From NCBI RefSeq assembly GCF_009469765.1, contig NZ_SSSQ01000002.1:434001-498000 (forward strand): a stretch of 64,000 nt of DNA, read 5' to 3'. Positions 55,934 through 64,000 of the stretch are shown piece after piece. The position numbers and the translations under genes are program-made. Within the stretch, counting starts at the first letter, position 1, and each line of letters starts with the position of its first letter. Origin of the DNA: Dechloromonas hortensis (GTDB taxonomy: Bacteria; Pseudomonadota; Gammaproteobacteria; Burkholderiales; Rhodocyclaceae). The notes beneath the pieces were generated by a model that did not search any database, had not been told where the DNA came from, and saw only the letters and a list, made by a program, of their open reading frames with translations.

Positions 55934-56203
55934 ATGGCATTCACCACTGAAGTCAAAGCCGGCATCGTTGCCGAATTCCAGCGCGCCCAAGGCGACACCG
56001 GTTCGCCGGAAGTGCAGATCGCTCTGCTGACCGCCCGCATCAACGATCTGACGCCGCACTTCAAGGAACACACCAAGGATCACCACTCACGTCGTGGTCT
56101 GCTGCGCCTGGTTTCCCAGCGTCGCAAGCTGCTGGACTACCTGAAGGGCAAGAATGTTGATTCTTACCGCACCCTGATTACCCGCCTCGGTCTGCGCAAG
56201 TAA
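55934..56203 (+). CDS. rpsO: 30S ribosomal protein S15
   Basis: This 89-aa S15 binds 16S rRNA at the three-way junction. It starts with [20 protein letters not shown] and has the conserved [15 protein letters not shown] and [15 protein letters not shown] segments. In many bacteria S15 represses its own leader; here the 5' region between 55875 and 55933 is short and no known S15 leader fold is obvious. A strong terminator follows. Confidence 0.98.
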   Translation: MAFTTEVKAGIVAEFQRAQGDTGSPEVQIALLTARINDLTPHFKEHTKDHHSRRGLLRLVSQRRKLLDYLKGKNVDSYRTLITRLGLRK

Positions 56204-56224
56204 GGCAGAACGAAGCCACGCAAG

Positions 56225-56257
56225 AGCGGCCCGGAAATTTCCCGGCCGCTTTTTTTG
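56225..56257 (+). terminator. Intrinsic terminator after rpsO
   Basis: AGCGGCCCGG (56225-56234) pairs with CCGGCCGCT with one C-C mismatch and a loop of about 6 nt, followed by seven Ts. Transcription into pnp therefore needs readthrough or its own promoter in the AT-rich 56258-56336 stretch. Confidence 0.85.
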
Positions 56258-56336
56258 CTTTTTGTCGTAGTGTTTTGTTGTTGATTGTAAGTTGTTGATA
56301 AATCGTTGTTTATTGTGATGAGAGTGAAAGGAAATT

Positions 56337-58484
56337 ATGTTTAATGTCGTGAAAAAAACCTTCGCCTATGGCGACCATCAGGTCACCATCGAAACCGGCG
56401 AAATCGCCCGCCAGGCTGGCGGTGCCGTTCTCGTTTCCATGGAAGAAACCGTCGTTCTGGTCACCGTCGTCGCTGCCAAGAGCGCCAAGCCGGGTCAGGA
56501 TTTCTTCCCGCTGACCGTTGATTACCAGGAAAAAGTTTACGCTGCCGGCCGTATCCCCGGCGGCTTCTTCAAGCGCGAAGGCCGTCCTTCCGAAAAGGAA
56601 ACGCTGACCTGCCGCCTGATCGACCGCCCGATCCGCCCGCTGTTCCCGGAGGGCTTCTACAACGAAGTCCAGGTCATCGCCACCGTGATGTCGCTGAATC
56701 CGGAAGTCGATTCCGATATCCCGGCCCTGATTGGCGCTTCGGCCGCCCTGGCCATCTCCGGCGTGCCGTTCAACGGCCCGATCGGTGCAGCCCGCGTTGG
56801 CTACATTGATGGCCAGTATGTCCTGTGCCCGACCCTGAGCCAGTTGAAGACCAGCCAGCTCGACCTGGTGGTTGCTGGTACCGAAGCCGCCGTGCTGATG
56901 GTTGAATCCGAAGCCGACCAACTGCCGGAAGATGTCATGCTCGGCGCCGTCGTGTTCGGTCATACCGAAATGCAGAAGGCGATCAACGCCATCAACGAGT
57001 TGGTCGAAGAAGCCGGCAAGCCGGAATGGGATTGGCAAGCGCCGGTCCAGGACGAAGCCCTGGTCGCCAAGCTGAAGGATCTGGTCGCTGCCAAGCTCGA
57101 AGAAGCTTACAACATCACCGTCAAGCAGACGCGCAGCCAGGCCGTCAAGGAAATCCGCGCCGAAGCCATCGCCGCCCTGTGTCAGGGTGAAGGTGCGCCG
57201 GACGAGAATACCGTCGGCAACCTGTTCCATGAAATCGAAGCCGCCATCGTCCGTGGCCGCATCCTCAGTGGTGCGCCGCGTATCGACGGCCGCAACACCC
57301 GCACCGTGCGTCCGATCACCATGCGTTCCGGCGTCCTGCCGCGTACCCACGGTTCGGCTCTGTTCACCCGTGGCGAAACCCAGGCCCTGGCGGTCGCCAC
57401 CCTCGGTACCAACCGCGACGAGCAGATTATCGATGCGCTGGCCGGTGAATACCGCGACCGCTTCATGCTGCACTACAACATGCCCCCGTACGCCACCGGC
57501 GAATGCGGTCGCGTCGGTACGCCGAAGCGTCGCGAAGTCGGTCACGGTCGTTTGGCCAAGCGCGCGCTGCTGGCTGTGCTGCCGAAGCCGGAAGATTTCT
57601 CGTACTCGATGCGCCTGGTTTCGGAAATCACCGAATCCAACGGTTCCTCGTCGATGGCGTCCGTTTGCGGCGGCTGTCTGGCGCTGCTCGATGCCGGCGT
57701 GCCGCTGAAGGCACACGTTGCCGGTATCGCCATGGGCCTGATCAAGGACGGCAACCGTTTTGCCGTGCTGACCGACATCCTCGGCGACGAAGATCACCTC
57801 GGCGACATGGACTTCAAGGTGGCCGGCACGACCGCCGGTATCACCGCGCTGCAGATGGACATCAAGATCCAGGGTATCACCAAGGAAATCATGCAGGTGG
57901 CACTGGCGCAAGCCCAGGAAGCCCGTCTGCACATCCTTAACCTGATGCAGGAAGCTGCTGCCGGCCCGCGTGAAGAGATGTCGGCCTACGCGCCGCGTCT
58001 GTACACCTTCAAGATCAATCCGGAAAAGATCCGTGACGTCATCGGCAAGGGCGGTGCTGTTATCCGCGCCCTGACCGAAGAAACCGGCACGACGATCGAC
58101 ATCCAGGACGACGGCACGATCACCATCGCTTCGAGCAGTGCCGAAGCCGCTGCTGCGGCCCGCGCCCGGATCGATGCGATCACGGCGGAAGTCGAGATCG
58201 GCAAGATCTACGAAGGTACCGTACTGAAGATCCTCGACTTCGGCGCGATTGTTTCCGTGCTGCCGGGCAAGGATGGTCTGCTGCACATCTCCCAGATCGC
58301 CCAGGAACGTGTCAACAAGGTCGAAGACTACGTCAAGGAAGGCCAGATCGTTCGCGTCAAGGTTCTCGAGACCGACGACCGCGGCCGCGTCAAGCTGTCG
58401 ATGAAGGCCGTTGCCGCCGAAGAAGGTGCTGCTGCCCAGCCGGCTGCTGCACCGCAAGCTGAAGCTCAGCAACCGCAGATGTAA
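56337..58484 (+). CDS. pnp: Polyribonucleotide nucleotidyltransferase
   Basis: This 715-aa phosphorolytic 3'-5' exoribonuclease of the RNA degradosome has two RNase PH domains (residues 1-210 and 310-540), the helical linker between them, and C-terminal KH ([19 protein letters not shown]) and S1 ([18 protein letters not shown]) domains. An AAAGGAAATT ribosome site precedes ATG 56337. The rpsO-pnp order is as in E. coli. Confidence 0.98.
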   Translation: MFNVVKKTFAYGDHQVTIETGEIARQAGGAVLVSMEETVVLVTVVAAKSAKPGQDFFPLTVDYQEKVYAAGRIPGGFFKREGRPSEKETLTCRLIDRPIRPLFPEGFYNEVQVIATVMSLNPEVDSDIPALIGASAALAISGVPFNGPIGAARVGYIDGQYVLCPTLSQLKTSQLDLVVAGTEAAVLMVESEADQLPEDVMLGAVVFGHTEMQKAINAINELVEEAGKPEWDWQAPVQDEALVAKLKDLVAAKLEEAYNITVKQTRSQAVKEIRAEAIAALCQGEGAPDENTVGNLFHEIEAAIVRGRILSGAPRIDGRNTRTVRPITMRSGVLPRTHGSALFTRGETQALAVATLGTNRDEQIIDALAGEYRDRFMLHYNMPPYATGECGRVGTPKRREVGHGRLAKRALLAVLPKPEDFSYSMRLVSEITESNGSSSMASVCGGCLALLDAGVPLKAHVAGIAMGLIKDGNRFAVLTDILGDEDHLGDMDFKVAGTTAGITALQMDIKIQGITKEIMQVALAQAQEARLHILNLMQEAAAGPREEMSAYAPRLYTFKINPEKIRDVIGKGGAVIRALTEETGTTIDIQDDGTITIASSSAEAAAAARARIDAITAEVEIGKIYEGTVLKILDFGAIVSVLPGKDGLLHISQIAQERVNKVEDYVKEGQIVRVKVLETDDRGRVKLSMKAVAAEEGAAAQPAAAPQAEAQQPQM

Positions 58485-58537
58485 TTGCCGGTGTGCCGGC
58501 CCCCGCTGCGGTGGGGGCTGGTATCAGCAGCAAAACA

Positions 58538-58566
58538 AAAGGGCACCGGAAGGTGCCCTTTGCTTT
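58538..58566. terminator. Bidirectional terminator between pnp and dksA
   Basis: AAAGGGCACC (58538-58547), GGAA loop and GGTGCCCTTT (58552-58561) form a perfect 10-bp stem. On the plus strand GCTTTTTG follows; on the minus strand a TTGTTTTG tract follows, so it can stop both convergent transcripts. A second hairpin GCCCCC/GGGGGC lies at 58498-58517. Confidence 0.85.
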
Positions 58567-58609
58567 TTGCGGTTTTCCCGAGGTCGACCGCAGCACTGCC
58601 GGTGGCGGA

Positions 58610-59035
58610 TTACTTCGCCATCTGTCTTTCCTTCATTTCGTCGAGCGTCTTGCAGTCGATGCACAGGGTGGCGGTCGGGCGCGCTTCCAGGCGCTTGATG
58701 CCGATCTCGACGCCGCACTTGTTGCAGAAGCCGTAGTCGCCGCTTTCGATGGTGACCAGGGTTTCGTCGATCTTCTTGATCAGCTTGCGTTCGCGGTCGC
58801 GATTGCGCAGTTCGATGGCGATGTCGGTTTCCTGGCTGGCCCGGTCATTCGGGTCGGCAAACACGGTCGCTTCGTCCTGCATCGTGTGCACGGTGCGGTC
58901 GATGTCTTCGCTCAATTCTTTTTTGAGGGTCTCGAGAATCTTGCGGAAGTGCGCCAGTTGCTTGGTGCTCATATAGTCTTCGCCCGCTTTGGGTTCGTAC
59001 GGTGCGAAATGTTTGTGAAGCAGTTCTTCTGCCAT
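58610..59035 (-). CDS. dksA: RNA polymerase-binding transcription factor DksA
   Basis: This 141-aa regulator works with ppGpp at stringent promoters. A coiled-coil with the acidic tip (Asp61 and Asp64 in FADPNDRASQE) inserts in the secondary channel, and the C4 zinc finger uses Cys104, Cys107, Cys125 and Cys128. ATG 59035 aligns with the family; the extended frame upstream runs toward the tRNA gene and lacks support. The minus-strand gene converges on pnp. Confidence 0.95.
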   Translation of the reverse strand: MAEELLHKHFAPYEPKAGEDYMSTKQLAHFRKILETLKKELSEDIDRTVHTMQDEATVFADPNDRASQETDIAIELRNRDRERKLIKKIDETLVTIESGDYGFCNKCGVEIGIKRLEARPTATLCIDCKTLDEMKERQMAK

Positions 59036-59173
59036 TTGTTGTGCGTCCCAGAGACCAAAAAAGCGATTAAATATCAGAAAGGCGGTTTTCCTGCAAGGAA
59101 TCTTTCTTTGCAGAATATAGACCATTGATCTGGTGCGGATTTCCGCGAGGTGTTAGAATGCCGGCTCTCGTGT

Positions 59174-59250
59174 CGGGGCGTAGCGCAGTCTGGTAGCGCA
59201 TCTGCTTTGGGAGCAGAGGGTCGTGAGTTCGAATCCCACCGCCCCGACCA
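59174..59250 (+). tRNA. tRNA-Pro(TGG)
   Basis: This 77-nt tRNA has the acceptor pair CGGGGCG (59174-59180) and CGCCCCG (59240-59246), discriminator A and an encoded CCA. The anticodon stem TCTGC/GCAGA surrounds TTTGGGA, with anticodon TGG. The T loop GTTCGAATC is intact. It lies between dksA (minus) and the end of the nif operon (minus). Confidence 0.97.
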
Positions 59251-59256
59251 ACATTA

Positions 59257-59278
59257 AACGGCCTTTCGGCCGTTTTTT
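59257..59278 (+). terminator. Intrinsic terminator after tRNA-Pro
   Basis: AACGGCC (59257-59263), a TTTC loop and GGCCGTT (59268-59274) are followed by TTTT. The remaining 140 bases to nifM contain a GCTGCC/GGCAGC hairpin near 59362-59378 and no gene. Confidence 0.85.
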
Positions 59279-59418
59279 GTTTTCTGCCGTATCCTCTTGC
59301 CGGATGCCGGCAGGAACAGCGGCACAAGCCCCGTCCTGTATCGTTTCCGGCTGAACATTCTGCTGCCTTTTCGGCAGCTTGGCCGAGAGCCGCCCCAAAC
59401 TGCGTTTCGGTCATCGGC

Positions 59419-60234
59419 CTAGCGAGCAACGAGCTGCCGAATCCATTCGCGCTGCGCTTCGCGGCGGCGCTTGTCGGTCAGGCGTTCGATGATTTTTTCC
59501 CGGACTTCGGCAAACGGCAGCAGGCCGCTCGGCAATATTTCGTCGCAGCGCAAGATGTGCAGGCCGATCGGCGATTCGAGTACGGCGCTGACTTCGCCGG
59601 CCTCCAGCGCAAAGGCGGCCGGTTCCAGTTCCTTGTAGAGCTGGCCGCGCTTGACGACGCCGAGCAGGCCCTTTTCCATCGCGGTCGGGCATTGCGAATG
59701 GCGCAGCGCCGCCGCGGCGAATTTATCGCTGTTTTCGACGGTCGACCGCAGGGCTTCGAGTTGCTTGAGGACCTTGACCTTCTGTTGCGGGTTGTCGAAG
59801 GTGATCAGGATATGGCTCAGGCGCCGGGCCTCGGGGCGGTCGAAGGCTTCCGGGTGGAGCCGGTAGTAGATTTCGGCATCGACCGCGCTGACCGTGGGGG
59901 CGCTGGCGGCGACTTTTTCGAGCACCGCCTCGACGCGCAGGTCGCGTTCGACGGCGTCGCCCAGCGTCGCCGCGTTGAGGCCATTACGCTCGAGATCCTG
60001 CAGGTAATCGTCCTCGCTGGCGTAGCGCTGGCGAACCTCGCCCAGGCGGGTGGCCAGCGTCGCTGCGGGGACGATGACATTGGCTGCCTGCGGGCTGGCC
60101 AGGATGCGCTGCTCGATGCCGTTCTGCTTGGCGGCAACCTCGCCCAGCCGGTTGCGCTCGGGATCGGAGAGCGTTTCCGGAGCTTTCTTGAAGAGCTCCC
60201 AGGAAAGTTTCAGTTCAAGGTAGCCGTGCTGCAT
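59419..60234 (-). CDS. nifM: Nitrogenase maturation peptidyl-prolyl isomerase NifM
   Basis: This 271-aa protein has an N-terminal SurA-like helical part and a C-terminal parvulin-type PPIase domain (RRLSHILITFDNPQQK, HSQCPTAMEKGLLGVVKRGQLYKELEPAAF). NifM is needed for correct folding and activity of the nitrogenase iron protein NifH. It is the last gene of the nifV-cysE-helical repeat-nifW-nifZ-nifM run, starting 3 bases after the nifZ stop. Confidence 0.93.
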   Translation of the reverse strand: MQHGYLELKLSWELFKKAPETLSDPERNRLGEVAAKQNGIEQRILASPQAANVIVPAATLATRLGEVRQRYASEDDYLQDLERNGLNAATLGDAVERDLRVEAVLEKVAASAPTVSAVDAEIYYRLHPEAFDRPEARRLSHILITFDNPQQKVKVLKQLEALRSTVENSDKFAAAALRHSQCPTAMEKGLLGVVKRGQLYKELEPAAFALEAGEVSAVLESPIGLHILRCDEILPSGLLPFAEVREKIIERLTDKRRREAQREWIRQLVAR

Positions 60235-60237
60235 CGT

Positions 60238-60693
60238 TCAGTCCTTTGTTTCGGTGGCTTCCAGGGCGTCTTCCGGGATTTGCAGGACGCGGCCCGGCAG
60301 ACTGTCGAAGTGGATGTGGTAGGCGACGCCGCCCGGTGCATCGCGGATCACCTTGATCACCTCGCCGATGGCACCGAGGGCGACCAACACTTCGCCACCG
60401 ACGGCGAGGCCCTTGGCCGAGCGCACCTTCTCGCGGAACTCGAAGCGCGACGGGGTCCATGGATCGTCGGCGCCGATCAGTTCCTCTTCCCGGCAACCGA
60501 CGATCTTGCCTTCGTCGAGAAAATTCACCGAGTAGATGATCTGGTCCTGCAAAAAGGTGCCGACATCGACGACGTAGCCGATGCTGCCGCGCCGGACCAG
60601 CGGTTCGCCGGGGTCGAGGCCGGGGTAGGTGCCGTCGTTGCGGACGTTGCGGGTGAGGCGCACCGGCTCACCGTAGTCCCAGCGGGCGTCCAT
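60238..60693 (-). CDS. nifZ: Nitrogen fixation protein NifZ
   Basis: This 151-aa small beta protein has the NifZ signature RNVRNDGTYPG, RRGSIGYVVDVGTFLQDQ and a second related segment (GGEVLVALGAIGEVIKVIRD). NifZ helps to build the second P-cluster pair in the MoFe protein. The start is set at 60693, where the ATG overlaps the nifW TGA (TGATG); an ATG one codon earlier is possible. Confidence 0.95.
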   Translation of the reverse strand: MDARWDYGEPVRLTRNVRNDGTYPGLDPGEPLVRRGSIGYVVDVGTFLQDQIIYSVNFLDEGKIVGCREEELIGADDPWTPSRFEFREKVRSAKGLAVGGEVLVALGAIGEVIKVIRDAPGGVAYHIHFDSLPGRVLQIPEDALEATETKD

Positions 60694-61034
60694 CATTGCC
60701 GGAACACCTTGTCGAGCGAGACGAAGGAGCTCATCCCGCCATCCGGCTTGGCGACGTGCTGGAAGACGGCGAAGACCTTTTCGGTCAGCGAATCGGAGCT
60801 CACGAAGTCCTTGTAGGCACGTTCCAGCCACAGGCGGTAGATGCCACGCTGCAACTCCTCTTCCGGCGGCAGGTTGGGCGCCTGCTTGGCCAGGTAGTCG
60901 TGGAAGCGCTGCAGGATGTGCAGGCGGTTCACGTGCACGACGCTGGCTTCGTAGGGAACCTCGAAGTAATCGAGAAAGTCTTCGGCGGAAACCAGGTCTT
61001 CCATGGCTTCGGCAAGGGTCAGGGTATCTTCCAT
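60693..61034 (-). CDS. nifW: Nitrogenase-stabilising/protective protein NifW
   Basis: This 113-aa protein has the family core SAEDFLDYFEVPYEASVVHV, NRLHILQRFHDYL and the Trp-containing LWLERAYKDFVSSD. NifW associates with oxygen-exposed or maturing MoFe protein. The start is 10 bases after the preceding stop, and its end is coupled to nifZ. Confidence 0.95.
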   Translation of the reverse strand: MEDTLTLAEAMEDLVSAEDFLDYFEVPYEASVVHVNRLHILQRFHDYLAKQAPNLPPEEELQRGIYRLWLERAYKDFVSSDSLTEKVFAVFQHVAKPDGGMSSFVSLDKVFRQ

Positions 61035-61044
61035 GATGAGTTCC

Positions 61045-61587
61045 TCAGGCGGCTACAAGTTGAAGTTCGGGAGGGGGGGCAGTGTCGCTGCTGCTGCCCT
61101 GGAATTCGTCGACCACTTCGAGCAGCTTGCCGGCGCCGAGTTGGTCGCGGCTGTCGAGGCCGGCCAGCTTGATCAGGCGGGCGCGCGAGGCGGCGATTTT
61201 GCCGAGGCGGAGCAGCACGACGCTGGCCGCCTTCAGGGCCAGCAAGTAAAAGCGGAGCAGGCCGAAGGAGTTGGCGGCGGCTGAGCCGAGCCGGGTTTCG
61301 TCGAGCTGGTTCCAGTCCGGCGGCAGGCCGAGGTGGCGGCCGGACAGCTGCATGGCGCGCTCGGCGACGATCAGCGCGTCTTCGAGGCGATGCTGGTAGA
61401 AGTAGTAACGATAGAGACCGACCAGCACCGTCAGGTTCTCCGGAGCCAGCAGATGGGCGCGCAGCAAGGCCATTTCGGCCGTCGCCTCGCCGTATTCGCT
61501 GGCCGCCTGGGCGATCAGGCGTTCGGCCTCGGCGGGCAGCGGCTCCTCGAAATAGAGTTTGCAGTCGGAGAAATCGAGCAGGTCCAT
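61045..61587 (-). CDS. Helical-repeat (TPR-like) protein of the nif operon
   Basis: This 180-aa protein is all-helical. Residues 35-85 carry TPR-like spacing (AEMALLRAHLLAPENLTVLVGLYRYYFYQHRLEDALIVAERAM), and a second helical stretch is around SFGLLRFYLLALKAASVVLLRLGKI. There is no signal peptide or Cys motif. ATG 61587 is the start, and the gene sits between cysE and nifW. I know of unnamed TPR-like genes in this position in betaproteobacterial and Azotobacter-type nif loci but not of a named function. A scaffold for NifW/NifZ/NifM or MoFe assembly is possible. Confidence 0.82.
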   Translation of the reverse strand: MDLLDFSDCKLYFEEPLPAEAERLIAQAASEYGEATAEMALLRAHLLAPENLTVLVGLYRYYFYQHRLEDALIVAERAMQLSGRHLGLPPDWNQLDETRLGSAAANSFGLLRFYLLALKAASVVLLRLGKIAASRARLIKLAGLDSRDQLGAGKLLEVVDEFQGSSSDTAPPPELQLVAA

Positions 61588-61606
61588 GGCGTATTGCCGT
61601 CCGTTA

Positions 61607-62383
61607 TCAGTGCATGGACTCGTGCTCGCAGCACAAGTCACCGGCGGAACAGGTTTGACATTGGCCGCTGTGATCGGCCGGCGGCGGTTGGTGGCGGACT
61701 TCGGCCAGTTCCTTTTCGAGGCTTTCGATGCGTTCGATCAGGCAGGCGATCGACTTGGCGACCGGGTCGGGTAGCAGGTTGTGGTCGAGGCTGATGCCAT
61801 TTTCCGGGCGGGCGCTGCCGGCCCGGGTATCGACGATGCGGCCGGGCACGCCGACCACGGTGCGGTCGGCCGGCACATCCTTGACGACGACCGAGTTGGC
61901 GCCGACGCGGACGCGTTCGCCGATGCAGATGGGGCCGAGGATCTTGGCGCCGGCCCCGACGACGACACCGTCGGCCAGGGTCGGGTGGCGCTTGCCTTTG
62001 TTCCACGAGGTGCCGCCGAGCGTGACGCCGTGGTAGAGCGTGACATCGTTGCCGACTTCGGCGGTTTCGCCGATCACGACGCAGGCGCCGTGGTCGATGA
62101 AGAAGCGGCGGCCGATGGTGGCGCCGGGGTGGATGTCGACATTGGTCAGCGTCCGCCCGAGGAAGGACAGGAAGCGGGCCGGAAAGCGCCAGCCGGTCTG
62201 CCACAGCCGATGCGACAGACGATGGGTGAGCACGGCGTGGACGCCGGGGTAGGTGGTCAGCACCTCCAGCGTCGAGCGGGCCGCCGGGTCGCGCAGGAAA
62301 ACGCAGGCCAGGTCTTCCTTGAGAATTGCCCAGAGGCCCGGCGTGGCGGTGAGGCTTGCTGTCATGGTGATCGCTTCAGACAT
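61607..62383 (-). CDS. cysE: Serine O-acetyltransferase, nif-associated (NifP/CysE)
   Basis: This 258-aa serine acetyltransferase makes O-acetylserine for cysteine, supplying sulfur to nitrogenase metallocluster synthesis. A left-handed hexapeptide beta-helix covers the C-terminal domain ([55 protein letters not shown]), with the catalytic Asp/His in the [11 protein letters not shown] loop. After the usual end there is an extra tail with [17 protein letters not shown]. The ATG at 62383 has GGAG 8 bases upstream and overlaps the nifV stop by 8 bases; ATG 62365 is an alternative. Confidence 0.93.
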   Translation of the reverse strand: MSEAITMTASLTATPGLWAILKEDLACVFLRDPAARSTLEVLTTYPGVHAVLTHRLSHRLWQTGWRFPARFLSFLGRTLTNVDIHPGATIGRRFFIDHGACVVIGETAEVGNDVTLYHGVTLGGTSWNKGKRHPTLADGVVVGAGAKILGPICIGERVRVGANSVVVKDVPADRTVVGVPGRIVDTRAGSARPENGISLDHNLLPDPVAKSIACLIERIESLEKELAEVRHQPPPADHSGQCQTCSAGDLCCEHESMH

Positions 62384-63512
62384 GGAGTTGGCTCCGGACG
62401 GAGGCCAGCAGCGCCCGAAGATCGGGCGTTTCCGGCGGATGTTTGTGTTCGGCGACGAAATTTCGGACGCGCGGCAGCAGGGCATGGGCTTCGCTGTCAT
62501 CGACGGTCAGGCCGAGGCCGGCATAGACGACTTGCACGGCGCGCGAGCCGGAATGCTTGCCGAGGACGATGCGGTGCGACTGGCCGACTTCCTGCGGGTC
62601 GAAGCCCTGGTAGTTGTCCGGGTGCTTCAACAGGCCATCGACGTGGATGCCGGCCTCGTGCGTGAAGGCGCCGGCGCCGACGACGCTTTTCTGCCACGGC
62701 ACGGCCCGCCCGGAAGCGGTGGCGACCTGGCTGGAGAGCGCCGGGAAGCCGCGCAGATTGACCCCTGTTTCGATGCCGTGCAGCTTCTTCAGGCCGAGCA
62801 CGACTTCTTCGAGCGGTGCGTTGCCGGCCCGTTCGCCGAGGCCGTTGACCGTCGTATTGACATGCGTTGCACCAGCCTTGCAGGCGGCCAGCGTGTTGGC
62901 GGTGGCCAGGCCGAGATCATCGTGGGCGTGCATCTCGATTTCCAGGCCGCTGTTGCGGCGCAGCGTGCTGATCCGCTCGAAGGTGGCGAAGGGTTCGAGA
63001 ATGCCCAGCGTGTCGGCGAAGCGCAGGCGGCGAGCGCCGGCCCGTTCGGCGGTTTCGGCCAGGGCGCAGAGGAAGTTCAGGTCGGCGCGCGATGCATCCT
63101 CGCAGCCGAGGCCGACTTCGAGGCCGAGGCTGAGCGCGGCGCCGATGAATTTGGGCAGTTCGCGCAGCAGCCAGGCGCGGTCCTGCTTCAGCTTGTAGGC
63201 CAGGTGCTGGTCGGAGGCCGGCACCGAAATGTCGATCAGGTGGGCGCCGAGGTCGGCGCAGGCGGCGATGTCGGCCGGGTGCATGCGGCTCCACACCATC
63301 AGTCGGGGGGCCAGCTTGAGGTCGGCGACAGCGCGCACTGAAGCGCGTTCCTCGTCGCCCATTGCCGGGATGCCGACTTCCAGCTCGGGAACGCCGATGG
63401 CGGCCAGCTGGCGGGCGATTTCCAGTTTTTCATCGAGCGAGAACGCCACGCCGGCCGACTGTTCGCCGTCGCGCAGGGTGGTGTCGTTGATGGTGATGAA
63501 AGGCTGGGTCAT
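62376..63512 (-). CDS. nifV: Homocitrate synthase
   Basis: This 378-aa enzyme condenses acetyl-CoA with 2-oxoglutarate to homocitrate, the organic ligand of FeMo-cofactor. The TIM-barrel motif [13 protein letters not shown] (Arg14, Asp15), the metal motif HAHDDLGLA and the loop [13 protein letters not shown] identify the family, and the nif operon context favours homocitrate over isopropylmalate. The start is 24 bases downstream of a sigma54 promoter. Confidence 0.96.
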   Translation of the reverse strand: MTQPFITINDTTLRDGEQSAGVAFSLDEKLEIARQLAAIGVPELEVGIPAMGDEERASVRAVADLKLAPRLMVWSRMHPADIAACADLGAHLIDISVPASDQHLAYKLKQDRAWLLRELPKFIGAALSLGLEVGLGCEDASRADLNFLCALAETAERAGARRLRFADTLGILEPFATFERISTLRRNSGLEIEMHAHDDLGLATANTLAACKAGATHVNTTVNGLGERAGNAPLEEVVLGLKKLHGIETGVNLRGFPALSSQVATASGRAVPWQKSVVGAGAFTHEAGIHVDGLLKHPDNYQGFDPQEVGQSHRIVLGKHSGSRAVQVVYAGLGLTVDDSEAHALLPRVRNFVAEHKHPPETPDLRALLASVRSQLHV

Positions 63513-63536
63513 GGGAATCTCCTCGGCTCATTCGCA

Positions 63537-63551
63537 GCAAGGATGGTGCCA
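63537..63551 (-). promoter_or_regulatory. Sigma54 (RpoN) promoter of the nifV operon
   Basis: On the minus strand the -24 element TGGCAC (63551-63546) and -12 element TTGC (63540-63537) are separated by 5 bases, matching the consensus TGGCAC-N5-TTGC exactly. Transcription would start near 63526, about 14 bases before nifV. Confidence 0.9.
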
Positions 63552-63611
63552 AGCTTTAAGGTGTTGAAAAACCGATGTTTTTTATTGTCGACCGGCGGAA
63601 TGTGGGCTCAA

Positions 63612-63627
63612 TGTCGAGAATGCGACA
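63612..63627 (-). promoter_or_regulatory. NifA upstream activator site
   Basis: TGT-N10-ACA occurs at 63612-63627, about 85-100 bases upstream of the likely nifV start of transcription. It matches the NifA consensus exactly. An A/T-rich stretch at 63565-63588 lies between it and the promoter and could bind IHF. Confidence 0.88.
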
Positions 63628-63808
63628 ATCATCCGACGGCGCTTGCCGGCCAACTTTCGGTGGTACTGTCGACGCGTCCGGCCCATTTTTGGAGCCGTTC
63701 GCCGCGAGTGCCTTTTCGGGCTGCATGGTGCTTCTGCCGAAGCCTTGTGTCTTACGATCAGAACATTTCCTGATTCAACAATGCAGCGACTGATGCGAAA
63801 GAATCGAC

Positions 63809-64000
63809 ATGACAGGCCGCGACAACGAGCTCTGGCAACAATCCTGGCGCGACCGCAATACGGCGTTTCACCAGAAAACGGTCAATCCGCATCTGGTCAG
63901 GTTCTGGTCCAGCCTTGGCTTGCAGGCCGCCGACCGGGTTTTCGTGCCGCTCTGCGGCAAGAGCCTGGATCTGCTCTGGCTGGCCGGGCAGGGGCATAGC
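63809..64000 (+). CDS. Thiopurine S-methyltransferase-like protein, N-terminal part
   Basis: This gene is truncated by the window end; 64 residues are visible. The sequence WQQSWRDRNTAFHQKTVNPHL and the S-adenosylmethionine motif start VFVPLCGKSLDLLWLAGQGH match bacterial TPMT. In several bacteria TPMT homologues methylate selenium or tellurium compounds. It is divergent from nifV, with 296 bases between the genes, and no sigma54 site is seen on this strand. Confidence 0.9.
   Translation, partial: MTGRDNELWQQSWRDRNTAFHQKTVNPHLVRFWSSLGLQAADRVFVPLCGKSLDLLWLAGQGHS

Noticed and set aside
56310..58472. 720-codon minus-strand frame opposite pnp
   Set aside because: Full antisense of a complete PNPase gene; composition is Asp/Gly/His-rich with no recognisable domain.
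58498..58517. Possible separate terminator for pnp (GCCCCC/GGGGGC)
   Set aside because: No T-run follows; the stem at 58538 is the better terminator, so this is mentioned there only.
59035..59125. 30-residue N-terminal extension of DksA
   Set aside because: DksA homologues begin at or near MAEELL, and the extension runs toward the tRNA upstream region without a ribosome site.

Overview
The window is 64 kb of GC-rich chromosome with dense coding on both strands. Gene content and order point to a nitrogen-fixing betaproteobacterium, most likely a member of the Rhodocyclales (Azonexus/Dechloromonas-like). The reasons are the housekeeping block rimP-nusA-infB-rbfA-truB-rpsO-pnp, the gcvT-gcvH-gcvP operon behind a tandem glycine riboswitch, and a sigma54/NifA-type nif operon. 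The genus is an inference; no sequence search was run.

Region 1 (1-4.2 kb) holds the end of a beta-oxidation operon (thiolase, 598-aa acyl-CoA dehydrogenase) and a PAS histidine kinase with its NarL-type regulator. Region 2 (4.2-12.6 kb, minus strand) is a nine-gene co-directional run: Rieske ferredoxin, UspA-hemerythrin fusion, quinone oxidoreductase, TauD-like dioxygenase, beta-keto acid cleavage enzyme, MFS transporter, RBBP9-like hydrolase, Bcr/CflA transporter and a FrnE-like DsbA protein. It looks like an uptake and catabolic cluster for an unidentified small acid. Region 3 (12.8-24.8 kb, plus strand) starts with a MalT-type LuxR regulator. It continues with a DUF1302 barrel, a DUF1329 protein, a YCF48-like propeller, an RND/MMPL pump, a YeiH-type exporter and a two-subunit CoA transferase. 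I read it as an envelope-spanning module for a hydrophobic or acyl substrate, and it is the least characterised system in the window.

Region 4 (24.8-38.3 kb) is mixed: a surface-antigen barrel, a glycine-zipper protein, a DUF3141 (PHA-synthase-like) protein paired with a phosphotransacylase, a GNAT protein, an AAE-family transporter next to D-lactate dehydrogenase, a GIY-YIG protein, a DEDDy exonuclease, YceH, a DnaJ-like protein and a GlcG/HbpS-like protein. Region 5 (38.3-43.7 kb) is the glycine cleavage operon, with promoter, tandem riboswitch and terminator all visible.

Region 6 (43.7-59.3 kb) is core information processing: PHP phosphoesterase, YciO, site-2 protease, trpS, an LpxB-N-like protein, scpAB and rluB, then a promoter and leader terminator before rimP-nusA-infB-rbfA-truB-rpsO-pnp, then dksA on the minus strand and tRNA-Pro(TGG). 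Region 7 (59.4-63.6 kb, minus strand) is nifV-cysE(nifP)-unknown helical-repeat gene-nifW-nifZ-nifM, with a sigma54 promoter and a NifA upstream activator site before nifV. A thiopurine-methyltransferase-like gene runs off the right end. nifHDK are not in the window.

No intergenic gap exceeds 300 bases. The longest (33789-34083, 63513-63808, 26014-26253, 30570-30806, 12554-12776) are described under the regulatory, repeat and other entries or in the findings.
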